Below, one piece after another: positions 35,385 through 44,948 of a DNA stretch of 64,000 bases. The translations under genes were made by a program, and so were the position numbers. Every line of letters begins with the position of its first letter. Within the stretch, counting starts at the first letter, position 1. The DNA comes from Legionellales bacterium. GTDB taxonomy: Bacteria; Pseudomonadota; Gammaproteobacteria; Legionellales; Legionellaceae. The notes beneath the pieces are model-generated. The model was not told the origin of the DNA. It did no database searches and saw only the letters and a list, made by a program, of their open reading frames with translations. The stretch covers positions 1-64,000 of the forward strand of contig DAIDKT010000060.1 in the NCBI GenBank assembly GCA_027449905.1. Direction: 5' to 3'.

Positions 35385-37547
35385 ATGGCCAAAATTACCA
35401 ATCAGATACGCTTCGGCGAGCACATCCTTGTTTTAGAAACTGGTGAAATAGCGAGACAGGCAGATGCGGCTGTTTTTGCTTCGATGAATGGCACACAGGT
35501 GCTGGTTACTGTTGTTGCCAAGAAAGATGGCGCGGAAAAAAATGATTTCTTTCCGCTCATGGTTGTTTATCAAGAAAAAACCTACGCTGCCGGGAAAATT
35601 CCGGGTGGGTACAACAAACGGGAGGGGCGACTGAGTGAAGAAGAAACCCTACGTTCGCGTTTAATCGATAGGCCGCTACGACCTTTGTTTCCAGATAATT
35701 TTCACCATGAAGTACAAATTATTGCAACAGTGATGTCACTTAATCCAGAAGTACCTGCTGATATTGTGGCGATGATCGGCGCATCGGCGGCGCTGGCGAT
35801 GTCAGGCCTTCCGTTTCATGGTCCGATTGCCGGTGCGCGTGTTGGCTATCAAGATGGTATTTATTTACTAAATCCTGGCCCAACTGCACTTAAAACATCG
35901 GCGTTGGATTTAGTCGTGGCTGGAACAGACGATGCGATTTTGATGGTGGAATCAGAGGCAAGCGAGTTGAGCGAAGAGATCATGTTAGGGGCCGTCCTGT
36001 TTGGTCATGAAATGATGAAAAGTGTCATTAAAGGGATTAATGAGTTAGCGAAAGAAGTTGGTAAGGTAGCCTGGAACTGGGCTGATGCCAAGGCACAAAC
36101 TGATTTACGTCAAAGAGTCCAGGCCATAACGGCTGATGAAATAGCCACAGCTTATTTGCAAAAAGACAAACAACAGCGTTATCAACGTCTTGCTGAGCTT
36201 CGACAACAGGTTTCTAATACGTTGATTGCTGAACAAGCCGATTTAACCTCCGCTGACATTGAAGCAGAGTTTAAAACCATTGAAAAAACTTATGTCAGAA
36301 ACCGTATTTTGGATGGTGAACCACGGATTGATGGTCGTGATCGACAAACGGTGCGCCCAATTTCTATCCGAACTAAAATCTTGGATCGCGCCCATGGGTC
36401 TGCCTTATTTACCCGTGGCGAAACACAAGCCATTGTTGTTGCAACTTTGGGCAACGAAAGAAGTGCACAGATCTTAGATAAATTAGAAGGCGAAGCAAAA
36501 GATCGATTTATGCTTCATTATAATTTTCCACCATATTCAGTTGGAGAAACAGGGCAGATCGGCAGCCCCAAACGACGAGAAATTGGTCATGGTCGACTGG
36601 CTCGACGCAGCCTGATGGCAGTTCTTCCTTCACAACAGGAATTTCCATACGTATTGCGTGTGGTATCCGAAATCACAGAATCAAATGGATCTAGTTCGAT
36701 GGCAAGCGTTTGTGGAGCGAGCTTAGCCCTCATGGATGCTGGCGTTCCTTTAAAAGCACCGGTTGCAGGTGTGGCAATGGGGTTGATTAAAGAAGGTGAA
36801 CGATTTGCCGTATTGACCGATATTTTGGGTGATGAAGATCACTTGGGTGATATGGACTTTAAAGTTGCTGGTACGTCAAAAGGTGTTACCGCATTACAAA
36901 TGGATATTAAAATTAAAGGAATCACCAAAGAAATTATGGAGCAAGCACTCGCTCAAGCCCGCGATGGACGTTTGCATATTTTAGATGTCATGAATCGCGC
37001 ACTTTCTGAACATCGCGAAGAGTTGTCTGAACATGCACCACGTATTGTCATCATGAAAGTTGCCGAAGATAAAATTCGCACCATCATTGGTAAAGGAGGG
37101 GTGACAATTAAAGGCCTCATAGAAACAACCGGTGTTTCCATTGACATTGATGATCAAGGTGTTATCCAATTGTTCTCCCCAAATCTAGATGCCCTAGAAG
37201 AGGCTCAGCGACAAATCAAGGCACTGATAGCCGAAGTTGAGGTCGGACAAACTTATCAGGGCAAGGTGAGTAAAATAGTCGATTTCGGCGCATTTATTAA
37301 CTTATTACCGGGCAAAGACGGTTTGTTACATATTTCTCAGATCTGTGCTAATCGCGATCAAAAAATAGAAGAAATTTTACATGAAGGACAGGGTATTGAC
37401 GTATTTGTTGCTGGTGTTGATAAGCAAGGGCGGGTTAAACTAGAATGGAAAGATAAGCCGGTGACTACCCAACCAGAAGAAGCTGCTGCTGCTGCGAGTA
37501 CTCAAGAAGACACGGTTTCCTCTGAGCGAATTGATGACGCTCTCTAG
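35385..37547 (+). CDS. pnp: Polyribonucleotide nucleotidyltransferase (PNPase)
   Basis: PNPase degrades RNA phosphorolytically from the 3' end, alone or in the degradosome. The 720-aa product has two RNase PH-like domains (first with [20 protein letters not shown], second with [15 protein letters not shown]), a KH domain ([19 protein letters not shown], about 560-578) and an S1 domain ([20 protein letters not shown], about 627-646). It has a short Ala/Glu-rich tail. TTAAGAGG (35370-35377) precedes the ATG. A palindromic element begins exactly at its TAG stop. Confidence 0.97.
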   Translation: MAKITNQIRFGEHILVLETGEIARQADAAVFASMNGTQVLVTVVAKKDGAEKNDFFPLMVVYQEKTYAAGKIPGGYNKREGRLSEEETLRSRLIDRPLRPLFPDNFHHEVQIIATVMSLNPEVPADIVAMIGASAALAMSGLPFHGPIAGARVGYQDGIYLLNPGPTALKTSALDLVVAGTDDAILMVESEASELSEEIMLGAVLFGHEMMKSVIKGINELAKEVGKVAWNWADAKAQTDLRQRVQAITADEIATAYLQKDKQQRYQRLAELRQQVSNTLIAEQADLTSADIEAEFKTIEKTYVRNRILDGEPRIDGRDRQTVRPISIRTKILDRAHGSALFTRGETQAIVVATLGNERSAQILDKLEGEAKDRFMLHYNFPPYSVGETGQIGSPKRREIGHGRLARRSLMAVLPSQQEFPYVLRVVSEITESNGSSSMASVCGASLALMDAGVPLKAPVAGVAMGLIKEGERFAVLTDILGDEDHLGDMDFKVAGTSKGVTALQMDIKIKGITKEIMEQALAQARDGRLHILDVMNRALSEHREELSEHAPRIVIMKVAEDKIRTIIGKGGVTIKGLIETTGVSIDIDDQGVIQLFSPNLDALEEAQRQIKALIAEVEVGQTYQGKVSKIVDFGAFINLLPGKDGLLHISQICANRDQKIEEILHEGQGIDVFVAGVDKQGRVKLEWKDKPVTTQPEEAAAAASTQEDTVSSERIDDAL

Positions 37548-37697
37548 TACAACGTTTCACTAAATTTGTCCTATGACGTTTAAGCCGCGTTCGGATTTGA
37601 ATGAAAGTGCAGAAGTAGCCGGGCTAATTCAAGCATATTTTAACTTCGAAATCATTAAAAGAAGGATGCAGAATAAGATGACATGGGACAAAATTAG
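37545..37697. mobile_element. MITE-like palindromic element, TAGTACAACGTTTCACT family
   Basis: The left end TAGTACAACGTTTCACTA starts on the pnp stop codon itself. The right end has GACATGGGACAAAATTAGT, whose reverse complement matches the left segment CTAAATTTGTCCTATGACG imperfectly. Internal similarity (ATCTTATTCTGCA) links it to the copy at 46258-46445. No coding capacity. Confidence 0.6.
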
Positions 37698-37989
37698 TTA
37701 AAAAATGTACTCATTTTTGTAAGCTATCGTTTCTCCCTTCAAACCACCTGATAGCAGGGTTCATTGACGCGTTTGGGTAGACTTGCGAAAAATATTTCGC
37801 AAGTGCGGGCCAACGGTTAATCAGAACTATCTTTCCCGATTGTCGGGATAGCGATTTCAAAGGGTGGAAGAAGGTTGATACATCGTGAGTGTCTGCTGAC
37901 CCAGCCATGCTTGAACTTAAAAAAACGTCGCGATTTTGGGCGTCGGGTTTGAGATGATGAATTGCCAACAGACTCTAAGATTTGCGGCA
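37698..37989. repeat. Repeat-rich pnp-folE spacer
   Basis: This 292-bp stretch contains a perfect hairpin ACTTGCGAAA-AATA-TTTCGCAAGT (37781-37804) and CCCGA-TTG-TCGGG (about 37835-37847). It ends with GATGAATTGCCAACAGACTC (about 37958-37977), which matches the end of the GGTCTGTTGACAA family in reverse. A minus-strand 85-codon frame (37711-37968) runs through it with no recognised domain. It looks like one or two decayed palindromic insertions. Confidence 0.5.
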
Positions 37990-38529
37990 CTAGTCTATCA
38001 ATTTTAAAAACTCGGCTCGACTAGCAGGGTTGTTACGCATTTCTCCTAGCATCACTGACGTGGTCATGATGGACCCTTGTTTTTCAACACCACGCATCAT
38101 CACACATAAATGCTGCGCTTCTACTACCACAGCGACTCCCCGTGCTCCCGTAATTTCATTAATGCAGTTTGCTATTTCTGTGGTTAAGCGCTCCTGGATT
38201 TGTAAGCGACGAGCAAAGTGATCAACAATCCTGGCAATTTTGGATAGCCCCACTACTTTTCCATTCGGTAAGTATCCCACATGACATTTACCAAAAAAAG
38301 GCAACAAATGATGCTCGCACATGGAGTATAATTCAATCTGTTTGACGATAACCATCTCATTCATATCGGACTCAAACAATGCGTCATTAATGATTTCTTC
38401 TAAGTTTTGTTGATAACCGTTGGTTAAATAAAGAAAGGCATTGGCTGCGCGTTCAGGTGTATCTTTCAAGCCGTCTCTGCAGGGATCTTCTCCAATGGTT
38501 TTTAATAATTTTTCATATAAGCTTTGCAT
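37990..38529 (-). CDS. folE: GTP cyclohydrolase I
   Basis: FolE makes 7,8-dihydroneopterin triphosphate, the first folate precursor. The 179-aa product has [20 protein letters not shown], the zinc and active-site region [20 protein letters not shown] (residues 68-87), [20 protein letters not shown] and [17 protein letters not shown] with the second zinc Cys. Next upstream on the same strand is the HIT gene, 49 bp away. Confidence 0.96.
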   Translation of the reverse strand: MQSLYEKLLKTIGEDPCRDGLKDTPERAANAFLYLTNGYQQNLEEIINDALFESDMNEMVIVKQIELYSMCEHHLLPFFGKCHVGYLPNGKVVGLSKIARIVDHFARRLQIQERLTTEIANCINEITGARGVAVVVEAQHLCVMMRGVEKQGSIMTTSVMLGEMRNNPASRAEFLKLID

Positions 38530-38578
38530 GTATTCACTCTCAATATTTATGATATCTGTCTGTTTGGTTTGTTTCTAA

Positions 38579-38920
38579 TTAGCCAGGAGGCCATGTCATT
38601 TGTCTTCCACCCAATAAATGTAAATGAATATGGTAAACAGTTTGACCACCATCTGCATTGACATTAAATACGAGTCGATACCCTGATTGTTCCAACTGCT
38701 GCAACCTGGCAATTTCCCTGGCTTTGATAATTAATTTTCTAAGTAAATCTTCATCTTGTGGTGCAATGTCGTTTATCGTTGCAATATGTTTTTTGGGAAT
38801 CAGTAAAATATGAGTTGGTGCTTGTGGCACAATATCTAGAAATGCCATGATGTCAGCGTCTTCGTAGATGACACGAGCGGGTATTTCGCCTAGGACTATC
38901 TTACAGAACAAACATGACAT
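38579..38920 (-). CDS. hinT: HIT-family purine nucleoside phosphoramidase
   Basis: HinT-type proteins hydrolyse AMP-lysine and related phosphoramidates. The 113-aa product starts CLFCKIVLGEIPARVIYED and ends with the histidine triad HIHLHLLGGRQMTWPPG. Length and sequence match the bacterial HinT group. It is probably co-transcribed with folE. Confidence 0.94.
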   Translation of the reverse strand: MSCLFCKIVLGEIPARVIYEDADIMAFLDIVPQAPTHILLIPKKHIATINDIAPQDEDLLRKLIIKAREIARLQQLEQSGYRLVFNVNADGGQTVYHIHLHLLGGRQMTWPPG

Positions 38921-38969
38921 ATTGACTCTAAATTACAGGAAGAAAGGTTTTGCATTATACACATGGTGC

Positions 38970-38993
38970 AAATGAAATTAAACAATTTCATTT
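38970..38993. repeat. 10-bp stem-loop upstream of hinT
   Basis: AAATGAAATT and AATTTCATTT are exact inverted repeats around AAAC. The hairpin lies 50 bp upstream of the minus-strand hinT start, in the divergent hinT-ppa region. A solo copy of the TTTGCCTATACGAGAGTTG repeat follows at 39022-39047. It could be an operator or an end of that repeat family. Confidence 0.45.
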
Positions 38994-39101
38994 AGATCGG
39001 CTCCGTCTCATTAGGGTTGAGCATTTGCCTATACGAGAGTTGCACCCCATTCAGTCAGAATAGATTAGGAAAACAGACAGCGTTTACCAAACGTTAAACT
39101 T

Positions 39102-39130
39102 TTGCGTTTTACTTTCTTTTTTAGCATAAT
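39102..39130 (+). promoter_or_regulatory. Candidate ppa promoter
   Basis: TTGCGT (39102-39107) and CATAAT (39125-39130) are 17 bp apart, 32 bp before the ppa ATG. The -10 matches consensus at five positions and the -35 at three. Confidence 0.4.
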
Positions 39131-39159
39131 TGGTCACCGTTAATTATATAGGTGATCAA
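39130..39159 (+). promoter_or_regulatory. Hairpin covering the ppa ribosome-binding site
   Basis: TTGGTCACC (39130-39138) and GGTGATCAA (39151-39159) pair at eight of nine positions. The 3' arm contains the Shine-Dalgarno AGGTGA just before ATG 39162. If the transcript starts a few bases upstream, this stem could limit translation. Confidence 0.4.
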
Positions 39160-39161
39160 AC

Positions 39162-39704
39162 ATGGGATTGTTAAAGGTAAATAGTGGGCGGGATGTACCC
39201 AATGATGTAAATGTTATCATTGAAATTCCAATGAGTGGCCAGCCAGTGAAATATGAAGTAGATAAAGACAGTGGCGTGTTGTTTGTCGATCGCTTTCTAT
39301 CAACATCAATGTTATATCCAACCAATTATGGGTATATACCACAGACTTTGTCAGAGGACGGAGACCCGGTTGATGTATTGGTTGTAACCCCGGTGCCGGT
39401 TGTTTGCGGTTCAGTTGTGCGCTCACGTGTTGTTGGTATGATGAAAATGACAGATGAGTCAGGGGTGGATGCTAAATTACTGGCGGTGCCAATTAGCAAA
39501 AACTGTCGATTGTATGACAACATTCTATCATATCAAGATTTCCCCCAGTCATTTTTGCTCACATTGGAACATTTCTTTAAGCATTATAAAGATTTAGAGG
39601 AGGGTAAATGGGTTCAAGTAGATGGTTGGGAAAATAAAGATGCTGCTCATCAAGAAATTATGAATAGCATTTCTCGTTATCAAAAACAAGAGAATGAAAA
39701 ATAA
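39162..39704 (+). CDS. ppa: Inorganic pyrophosphatase
   Basis: Ppa hydrolyses pyrophosphate and pulls biosynthetic reactions forward. The 180-aa family I enzyme has [26 protein letters not shown] near the N-terminus, [23 protein letters not shown] with the Asp cluster (residues 54-76), and [20 protein letters not shown] at the end. GTG/ATG choice is clear: ATG 39162 after AGGTGA. Confidence 0.96.
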   Translation: MGLLKVNSGRDVPNDVNVIIEIPMSGQPVKYEVDKDSGVLFVDRFLSTSMLYPTNYGYIPQTLSEDGDPVDVLVVTPVPVVCGSVVRSRVVGMMKMTDESGVDAKLLAVPISKNCRLYDNILSYQDFPQSFLLTLEHFFKHYKDLEEGKWVQVDGWENKDAAHQEIMNSISRYQKQENEK

Positions 39705-39998
39705 TAAGCACTCACTTCGGAGATGGGAAAGGCCACACCGGGTTCATTTCGGACAAAACCTTTGTGAAAAATGCTTATATAACGATGTATGTAGCGCTTT
39801 TTCAAAATGGTTTTTGTTCAACCTGAACTCAAATTTCCACGCTATCCGAGCGACGGTATCGCCATTAACAATATTCGTAAACACAGCAAAGGATTTCCTG
39901 AAATAGGCACAAACCTAGTCAATTGGAGATCCTTCACTGAGTTCAGTATGGCGTACTTGGTGAGTTACAAAAAAATTCAATGTCTTTAGCCGAAAAAT
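39705..39998. other. ppa-hdeD spacer, nothing supported
   Basis: This 294-bp convergent gap holds two short frames (39694-39906 and 39807-39989). Neither has a recognisable domain or a good ribosome-binding site. No strong hairpin or repeat copy was seen. Confidence 0.3.
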
Positions 39999-40544
39999 TT
40001 ATCTTCGGATCGCAAAAGCCATAAAAACATAGGTCCAACCAGAAATGATTAACTCAATTGAGATTAATAACCCAATAACCCACAAACCACTGAGTGGCCA
40101 CTGTGCGATGATTAATATGCCTAAAATGATCGCCGCTAACCCATTGAGAAAGAAGAAAAACCACCCTTTCATGCTTGACTTAAGGGATATCCCCATTATC
40201 AAACGTATCACGCCGATAATAATGAAAACCCAAGCAAGTAATAAGGTAACAATGGTTGAAGCCAGAATGGGATCAAAAATAACAAGACCGCCGGCTAGGA
40301 TATAAAAAAACCCAACCAGGGCGTGCCAGGAAGAAGCTTTCCATCGGGTACTTTTGAACACATCAACCAATTGAGCGACGCCCGCGATCATAATCATAAA
40401 GCCTAAAAATAAAATACTGATCAACGTGACTCCAACAGCCTGGCTAATACCAATCAATCCCAGCAGCATAAATAATATGCCCAAGCCTAATAGCCAATGC
40501 CAACTTCGGTTCATCGCTGCTTGTCCTTTCCGTAGTTTTATCAT
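39999..40544 (-). CDS. HdeD-family membrane protein (DUF308)
   Basis: The 181-aa product has six membrane segments, paired as three repeats, in the pattern of HdeD/DUF308 acid-resistance membrane proteins. It starts WHWLLGLGILFMLLGLIGI and contains ALVGFFYILAGGLVIFDP and WFFFFLNGLAAIILGILII. Both ATG 40544 and ATG 40514 have AAGGA-type sites. The second would start closer to the first membrane helix. The function in this organism is unknown. Confidence 0.78.
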   Translation of the reverse strand: MIKLRKGQAAMNRSWHWLLGLGILFMLLGLIGISQAVGVTLISILFLGFMIMIAGVAQLVDVFKSTRWKASSWHALVGFFYILAGGLVIFDPILASTIVTLLLAWVFIIIGVIRLIMGISLKSSMKGWFFFFLNGLAAIILGILIIAQWPLSGLWVIGLLISIELIISGWTYVFMAFAIRR

Positions 40545-40735
40545 CGTGTCGTCCTTGTAATCAAAGCATATTATGAAGTGTCTCTGTGTAACTACTCACT
40601 ACGAAGATATGATTGTTCTTCGATGAGTTACGTGTCTCTGAGGCAATGCGCCTAAGTTAGGGTCGGACTAAAATATCGATAATCAAAGTATATTTTCAAT
40701 TAGAAAACTTCGAGGCTCCGTCACTGAAGGGGACC

Positions 40736-41635
40736 TCATTTTGAGTATAGCTCGACTTTGCTCATTTGGTAATAGGAAATTAGTTTTGGGCCCAGTATAT
40801 TGATGGTCAGCCCTAGAATGATAAAATAAGCAGCATGTAATTTCCAAGGTTCCATTGGTTCGCCAAAGACCATACTCGAGCCTACCATCCCAAATACTGG
40901 AACTAATAAAGCAAATGGACTGATCGACGACAAGGGATATCGTTTCATCAACCAATTCCATGCTCCATATCCAAACCAGGTTGAAATGTAGGTAATGTAA
41001 GCAATGGATATCAACCCTATCCAAGACAGTTGCGATAAACTGGAAATTATTTTCTGGGGTCCATCTAGCCATAAAGATAATAAAATGACAGGGGGGGTCG
41101 ATAGAGCGCATCCCCATGCTACCAAGCTAAATGAATTAACAGGGCTTATTTTTTTAGTTACTAAATTTGCGACAGCCCAAGAAGCGGCCGCACCTATTTC
41201 TAACATAAACCCAATCACAGATGCGCCATGATTTATTTGTGTCCAGATAAGGCCCAGTCCGATGAAGGCAATGAACGCACCGAATATTTGTAACTTGGTT
41301 GGTTTTTCATTTAGAAAAAGAGCTGCTAAAAATAAACTAAAAAACACCTGTATTTGCATGAGAATAGATGATAATCCTGTCGGCATATTAAATGTCATCC
41401 CCAAAAATAGCAAAGAAAACTGCAGGCCAAAGGCAGACAATCCATACAAAAGAAGGAGGTTAAAAGGAATTTTAGGTTTAGGAATAAAAAAAGCAATCGG
41501 TACACTAACTAAAAAAAATCTCAAGGCACACAACAAAAATGGGGGTGTTTCGTTTAACGCAAATCTAATGAAAATAAAATTGGATCCCCAAACCGCTGCG
41601 ACTAATAAGGCGAGAAGAATGTGAGTTGGGCGCAT
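40736..41635 (-). CDS. EamA/DMT-family transporter
   Basis: The 299-aa product has ten predicted membrane helices in two EamA repeats. The first starts LLALLVAAVWGSNFIFIRFAL, and the second starts near 150 with GASVIGFMLEIGAAASWAVANLV. Drug/metabolite transporter superfamily members export amino acids or other metabolites. The substrate is not predictable. No clear Shine-Dalgarno is visible before the ATG. Confidence 0.87.
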   Translation of the reverse strand: MRPTHILLALLVAAVWGSNFIFIRFALNETPPFLLCALRFFLVSVPIAFFIPKPKIPFNLLLLYGLSAFGLQFSLLFLGMTFNMPTGLSSILMQIQVFFSLFLAALFLNEKPTKLQIFGAFIAFIGLGLIWTQINHGASVIGFMLEIGAAASWAVANLVTKKISPVNSFSLVAWGCALSTPPVILLSLWLDGPQKIISSLSQLSWIGLISIAYITYISTWFGYGAWNWLMKRYPLSSISPFALLVPVFGMVGSSMVFGEPMEPWKLHAAYFIILGLTINILGPKLISYYQMSKVELYSK

Positions 41636-42170
41636 AATATATAGTCTGGGTCATTGATATACAGATGAATTATACACCCTCTAATGGCAAAATGCCATTT
41701 ATTGTTTGGCGTCCCTTGATTTGAATGAGTTGGAAAAGCTATCAGGGTGTAACCCTCGCAGAGATAGATAAAACATGCGTAGGTTGTACCTCAAACCAAC
41801 CACTTGAGCTTTTTACTATGCGGTAGTTGCGCGCAAATATAGATACTTAATCCGGTCTACTTAGGAGGAAGGCTGGTATCACGTGTGTAATTCCAGCCAA
41901 ATAAAATCGCGAGGTTTGACATCTATGTTAAACCACTAGCTCTTGCTTTAGTGACATTGCATTGGTTCCATCATGTGCAATGTCATTCCATGGATTGGAC
42001 TGATTCGAAATACACTGATAATCAGTTATATTTCAGGGACAATTCTATTAGATAAAAATCAAATGTCAATAATTAATTTCAAAAAGAAACAAAAAGTTTC
42101 ATGTGGACTAATCTTGTAACAATAAATATTATTTGTTACAATTTGAATAAATTTATTATCGAAGAGTCTC
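41636..42170. other. 535-bp divergent region upstream of the XRE gene
   Basis: No gene is supported here. Features seen are a minus-strand copy of the GGGTGCAACTC repeat (about 41743-41769) and inverted repeats TGACATTGCA/TGCAATGTCA (41952-41961, 41976-41985). Also present are GAAAC-AAAAA-GTTTC (42086-42100) and the operator-like repeat at 42114-42141, listed separately. Confidence 0.5.
42114..42142 (+). promoter_or_regulatory. Promoter and palindromic operator of the XRE gene
   Basis: TTGTAACAA (42114-42122) and TTGTTACAA (42133-42141) are perfect 9-bp inverted repeats around a 10-bp spacer. A promoter fits exactly over them: -35 TTGTAA (42114-42119) and -10 TACAAT (42137-42142) with a 17-bp spacer. 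A repressor binding both half-sites would cover the -35 and the -10. Autoregulation by the downstream XRE protein is inferred. Confidence 0.6.
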
Positions 42171-42647
42171 ATGGAAAAAAACGTGCTCATAAAGCAGTTT
42201 GCTAAGCGTTTAAAAGATGCGCTCATTGGAGCCAACTATGTTTCATCACGATCAACGTCCGGTGTTGATATTCACCGATTTGCTGAAATGACGGGATATT
42301 CTCCGCAAATTTGCCGTAAATATTTGCGGGGCCAGGCTATACCAGAGCCGAATAAGTTGGCACAGATAGCAGATGAGTTGAATGTATCGCCAGGTTGGCT
42401 TTTATTTGGCGATAGTCATGCAAAAGACCAAAGCAGAGAAAATAAAATATCAATCAGCAAAGATCTGTTGCATTATATTTTTACGCACGCCAATACTCTA
42501 TACAATGATGAGCATTCAGTTGATGTGTTACCAAATTTTTTGCTCGAATTAACACAAGATATAAGTCAAATAAATGCCGATCATGAACAATCAAAAAAGA
42601 TAATTGACCTAGCTTTGTTCTCAGCAAAACATTTTGATCATGAATAG
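42171..42647 (+). CDS. XRE-family helix-turn-helix regulator
   Basis: The 158-aa product has an N-terminal Cro/CI-type domain (about residues 5-80). This includes VDIHRFAEMTGYSPQICRKY as helix-turn-helix and IPEPNKLAQIADELNVSPGWLLFGD, the usual last helices of this fold. The C-terminal part (85-158) is helical and unrecognised, with no LexA-type protease motif. It is a single gene. Targets beyond its own promoter are unknown. Confidence 0.82.
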   Translation: MEKNVLIKQFAKRLKDALIGANYVSSRSTSGVDIHRFAEMTGYSPQICRKYLRGQAIPEPNKLAQIADELNVSPGWLLFGDSHAKDQSRENKISISKDLLHYIFTHANTLYNDEHSVDVLPNFLLELTQDISQINADHEQSKKIIDLALFSAKHFDHE

Positions 42648-42825
42648 CCGTTTTTTTAGGCTAGTGGGACTGTGATGCTGACGCTTGGGAAACGGTCAGA
42701 TTTGAACGATAACCATGGTGAAAAAGGGAAGCATATGTCCATATGTAAGTATTTTTAAAAATTGTTTTCGTTCAGGATGCGCCAAATATCACTGCTCATA
42801 TCTACGGAAAGAGTCCTTCAAGCGG

Positions 42826-42854
42826 TTGCTTTAATTACCGAGATTATGTATACT
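42826..42854 (+). promoter_or_regulatory. tRNA-Val promoter with GC-rich discriminator
   Basis: TTGCTT (42826-42831) and TATACT (42849-42854) are spaced by 17 bp and lie 20 bp before the tRNA. The GCGGG just after the -10 resembles the GC-rich discriminator of stringently controlled stable-RNA promoters. Confidence 0.6.
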
Positions 42855-42873
42855 GCGGGACGTTAAATTTTGC

Positions 42874-42948
42874 AGGCACGTAGCTCAGTGGTAGAGCACC
42901 ACCTTGACATGGTGGTGGTCGGTGGTTCGATCCCACTCGTGCCTACCA
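42874..42948 (+). tRNA. tRNA-Val, anticodon GAC
   Basis: The 75-nt gene folds as a complete cloverleaf. The acceptor AGGCACG pairs with CGTGCCT. The D arm is GCTC/GAGC and the anticodon stem CCACC/GGTGG has loop TTGACAT (GAC at 42906-42908, reading GUC/GUU). The T arm is GGTGG with TTCGATC. Discriminator A and an encoded CCA follow. thrS begins only 15 nt after the CCA. Confidence 0.95.
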
Positions 42949-42963
42949 TAAGATCATTTAAAC

Positions 42964-44892
42964 ATGTCAATTATTTCATTTCCTGATGGTCAAACTAAAC
43001 AAGTTGAAAACCCGGTGTCTGTTTATGAGCTCGCACAGGCTATTAGTCCTGGACTTGCAAAAAAAGCCATTGCGGCGCGTGTCAATGGACAGCTGGTTGA
43101 TTTAAGTTATTCAATCCAAGCAGATTGTTCTCTCAAAATCATCACGGATAAAGATCTGGAAAGCTTAGAAATTATTCGCCATTCTGCTGCGCATTTATTG
43201 GCACATGCTGTGAAGGCACTGTTTCCAACTGCGCAGGTCACAATAGGGCCTGTCATTGAAGACGGGTTTTATTATGACTTTGCTTTTCAACGACCATTTT
43301 CTCCAGAAGATTTGGAGCGGATTGAAGAAAAAATGCAAGTTCTTGCCCAGGCGGATTATCCTGTTAGTCGTCGTGAATTGGGACGAGATGAAGCCATTGC
43401 TTATTTTCGTGATCTTGGCGAAGAATACAAGGCCAAGATTATTGAGGGTATTCCGGCTGATGAAACATTATCTTTATATCGTCAAGGTGATTTTGAAGAT
43501 TTGTGTCGAGGGCCACACGTTCCTTCAACTGGGCGGATTAAAGCTTTTAAACTGATGAAACTCGCTGGTGCTTATTGGCGTGGAGACTCGAAAAACGAAA
43601 TGTTGCAGCGCATTTATGGCACAGCTTGGCAGGATAAAAAAGCCCTCTCAGAGTATTTACACCGGATTACAGAAGCAGAGAAGCGTGACCATCGTAAATT
43701 AGGTAAGTTTCTTGATTTATTTCATTTTCAAGATATTGCACCGGGCATGGTTTTTTGGCATGCGAAAGGCTGGGCTGTTTATCAGGTAATCGAACAGTAC
43801 ATGCGACAACGTTTAGTGAAAGTTGGTTATCAAGAAATTAAGACCCCACAGTTGGTGGATCAAGTTTTATGGGAGAAATCAGGGCATTGGGATAATTTTA
43901 AAGATGCTATGTTTGTAACTGAAACTGAAAGTCGTTACTATGCAGTCAAACCCATGAATTGTCCCGGTCATATCCAAGTTTTTAATCAAGGCATCAAAAG
44001 CTATCGCGATCTCCCGCTTCGGTTAGCTGAGTTTGGTAGTTGTCACCGTTGTGAACCATCCGGTGCTTTACATGGTTTAATGCGTGTGCGTGGATTTGTC
44101 CAGGATGATGCACATATTTTTTGCACAGAAGATCAGATACAGCACGAAGTGGCGGCTTTGTTAGAGTTGGTTCAATCAGTTTATCGTGATTTTGGTTTTG
44201 ACCAAATTACTTACCGCCTAGCCCGCCGTCCAGCGCAACGAGTAGGCAGTGATGCAGTCTGGGATAAAGCCGAAAGTGCACTAGAGCAAGCTATGCAGTT
44301 CCGTCATATTGAATGGTTTGACGCACCTGGAGAAGGCGCATTTTACGGTCCTAAAATTGAATGCTCATTGGCTGATTCTTTGGGCCGAATCTGGCAGTGT
44401 GGGACCATTCAGGTTGATTTCTCTATGCCGGAACGTTTGGGTGCTCAATATGTTGATGAGCAAGGTGTCAAACAAATACCAGTCATGATTCATCGAGCAA
44501 TCTTAGGTAGTTTCGAAAGATTCATTGGCATACTGATCGAACACCATGCTGGAAGTTTTCCATTATGGTTGGCCCCAGAGCAGGTTTCAGTTCTCACTAT
44601 CAGTGAAAAACAGGATAAATACGCTACAACAATCTACGATTTTATGATAAAAAAAGATATTCGTGCCACGATAGACTTGAGAAACGAAAAAATTGGTTTT
44701 AAAATTCGTGAGCAAACCTTACAAAAAATGCCATATATGTTGATCATTGGTGATAAAGAACAAGAAAATGGACAAGTTACCGTCCGATCACGAAATGGAA
44801 CTGATTTAGGCAGGATGACTATTGAATCATTTTGTGATATGCTCCGTCAGGAAATTTTTGCGAAGCAGTGCAGTAGTCAAGCGAGCGGTTAA
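42964..44892 (+). CDS. thrS: Threonyl-tRNA synthetase
   Basis: ThrRS charges tRNA-Thr and edits Ser. The 642-aa product has an N-terminal TGS domain ([20 protein letters not shown]), the editing domain with [12 protein letters not shown] (about 75-86) and the catalytic core. Core features include [11 protein letters not shown], motif 2 [14 protein letters not shown], motif 3 [15 protein letters not shown] and a C-terminal anticodon-binding domain. No Shine-Dalgarno is visible in the 15 nt between the upstream tRNA and the ATG, though the N-terminus fits the family. Confidence 0.97.
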   Translation: MSIISFPDGQTKQVENPVSVYELAQAISPGLAKKAIAARVNGQLVDLSYSIQADCSLKIITDKDLESLEIIRHSAAHLLAHAVKALFPTAQVTIGPVIEDGFYYDFAFQRPFSPEDLERIEEKMQVLAQADYPVSRRELGRDEAIAYFRDLGEEYKAKIIEGIPADETLSLYRQGDFEDLCRGPHVPSTGRIKAFKLMKLAGAYWRGDSKNEMLQRIYGTAWQDKKALSEYLHRITEAEKRDHRKLGKFLDLFHFQDIAPGMVFWHAKGWAVYQVIEQYMRQRLVKVGYQEIKTPQLVDQVLWEKSGHWDNFKDAMFVTETESRYYAVKPMNCPGHIQVFNQGIKSYRDLPLRLAEFGSCHRCEPSGALHGLMRVRGFVQDDAHIFCTEDQIQHEVAALLELVQSVYRDFGFDQITYRLARRPAQRVGSDAVWDKAESALEQAMQFRHIEWFDAPGEGAFYGPKIECSLADSLGRIWQCGTIQVDFSMPERLGAQYVDEQGVKQIPVMIHRAILGSFERFIGILIEHHAGSFPLWLAPEQVSVLTISEKQDKYATTIYDFMIKKDIRATIDLRNEKIGFKIREQTLQKMPYMLIIGDKEQENGQVTVRSRNGTDLGRMTIESFCDMLRQEIFAKQCSSQASG

Positions 44893-44948
44893 GCTGCGTA
44901 GTAGATGGATACTGCGTTTTTCAGGATTATGTATTGGGGGGATTTAAC

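Noticed and set aside
39694-39989. Two short plus-strand frames after ppa (70 and 60 codons)
   Set aside because: They overlap in different frames, lack Shine-Dalgarno sequences and match nothing I know; the CEKC-x5-C stretch alone is not enough.
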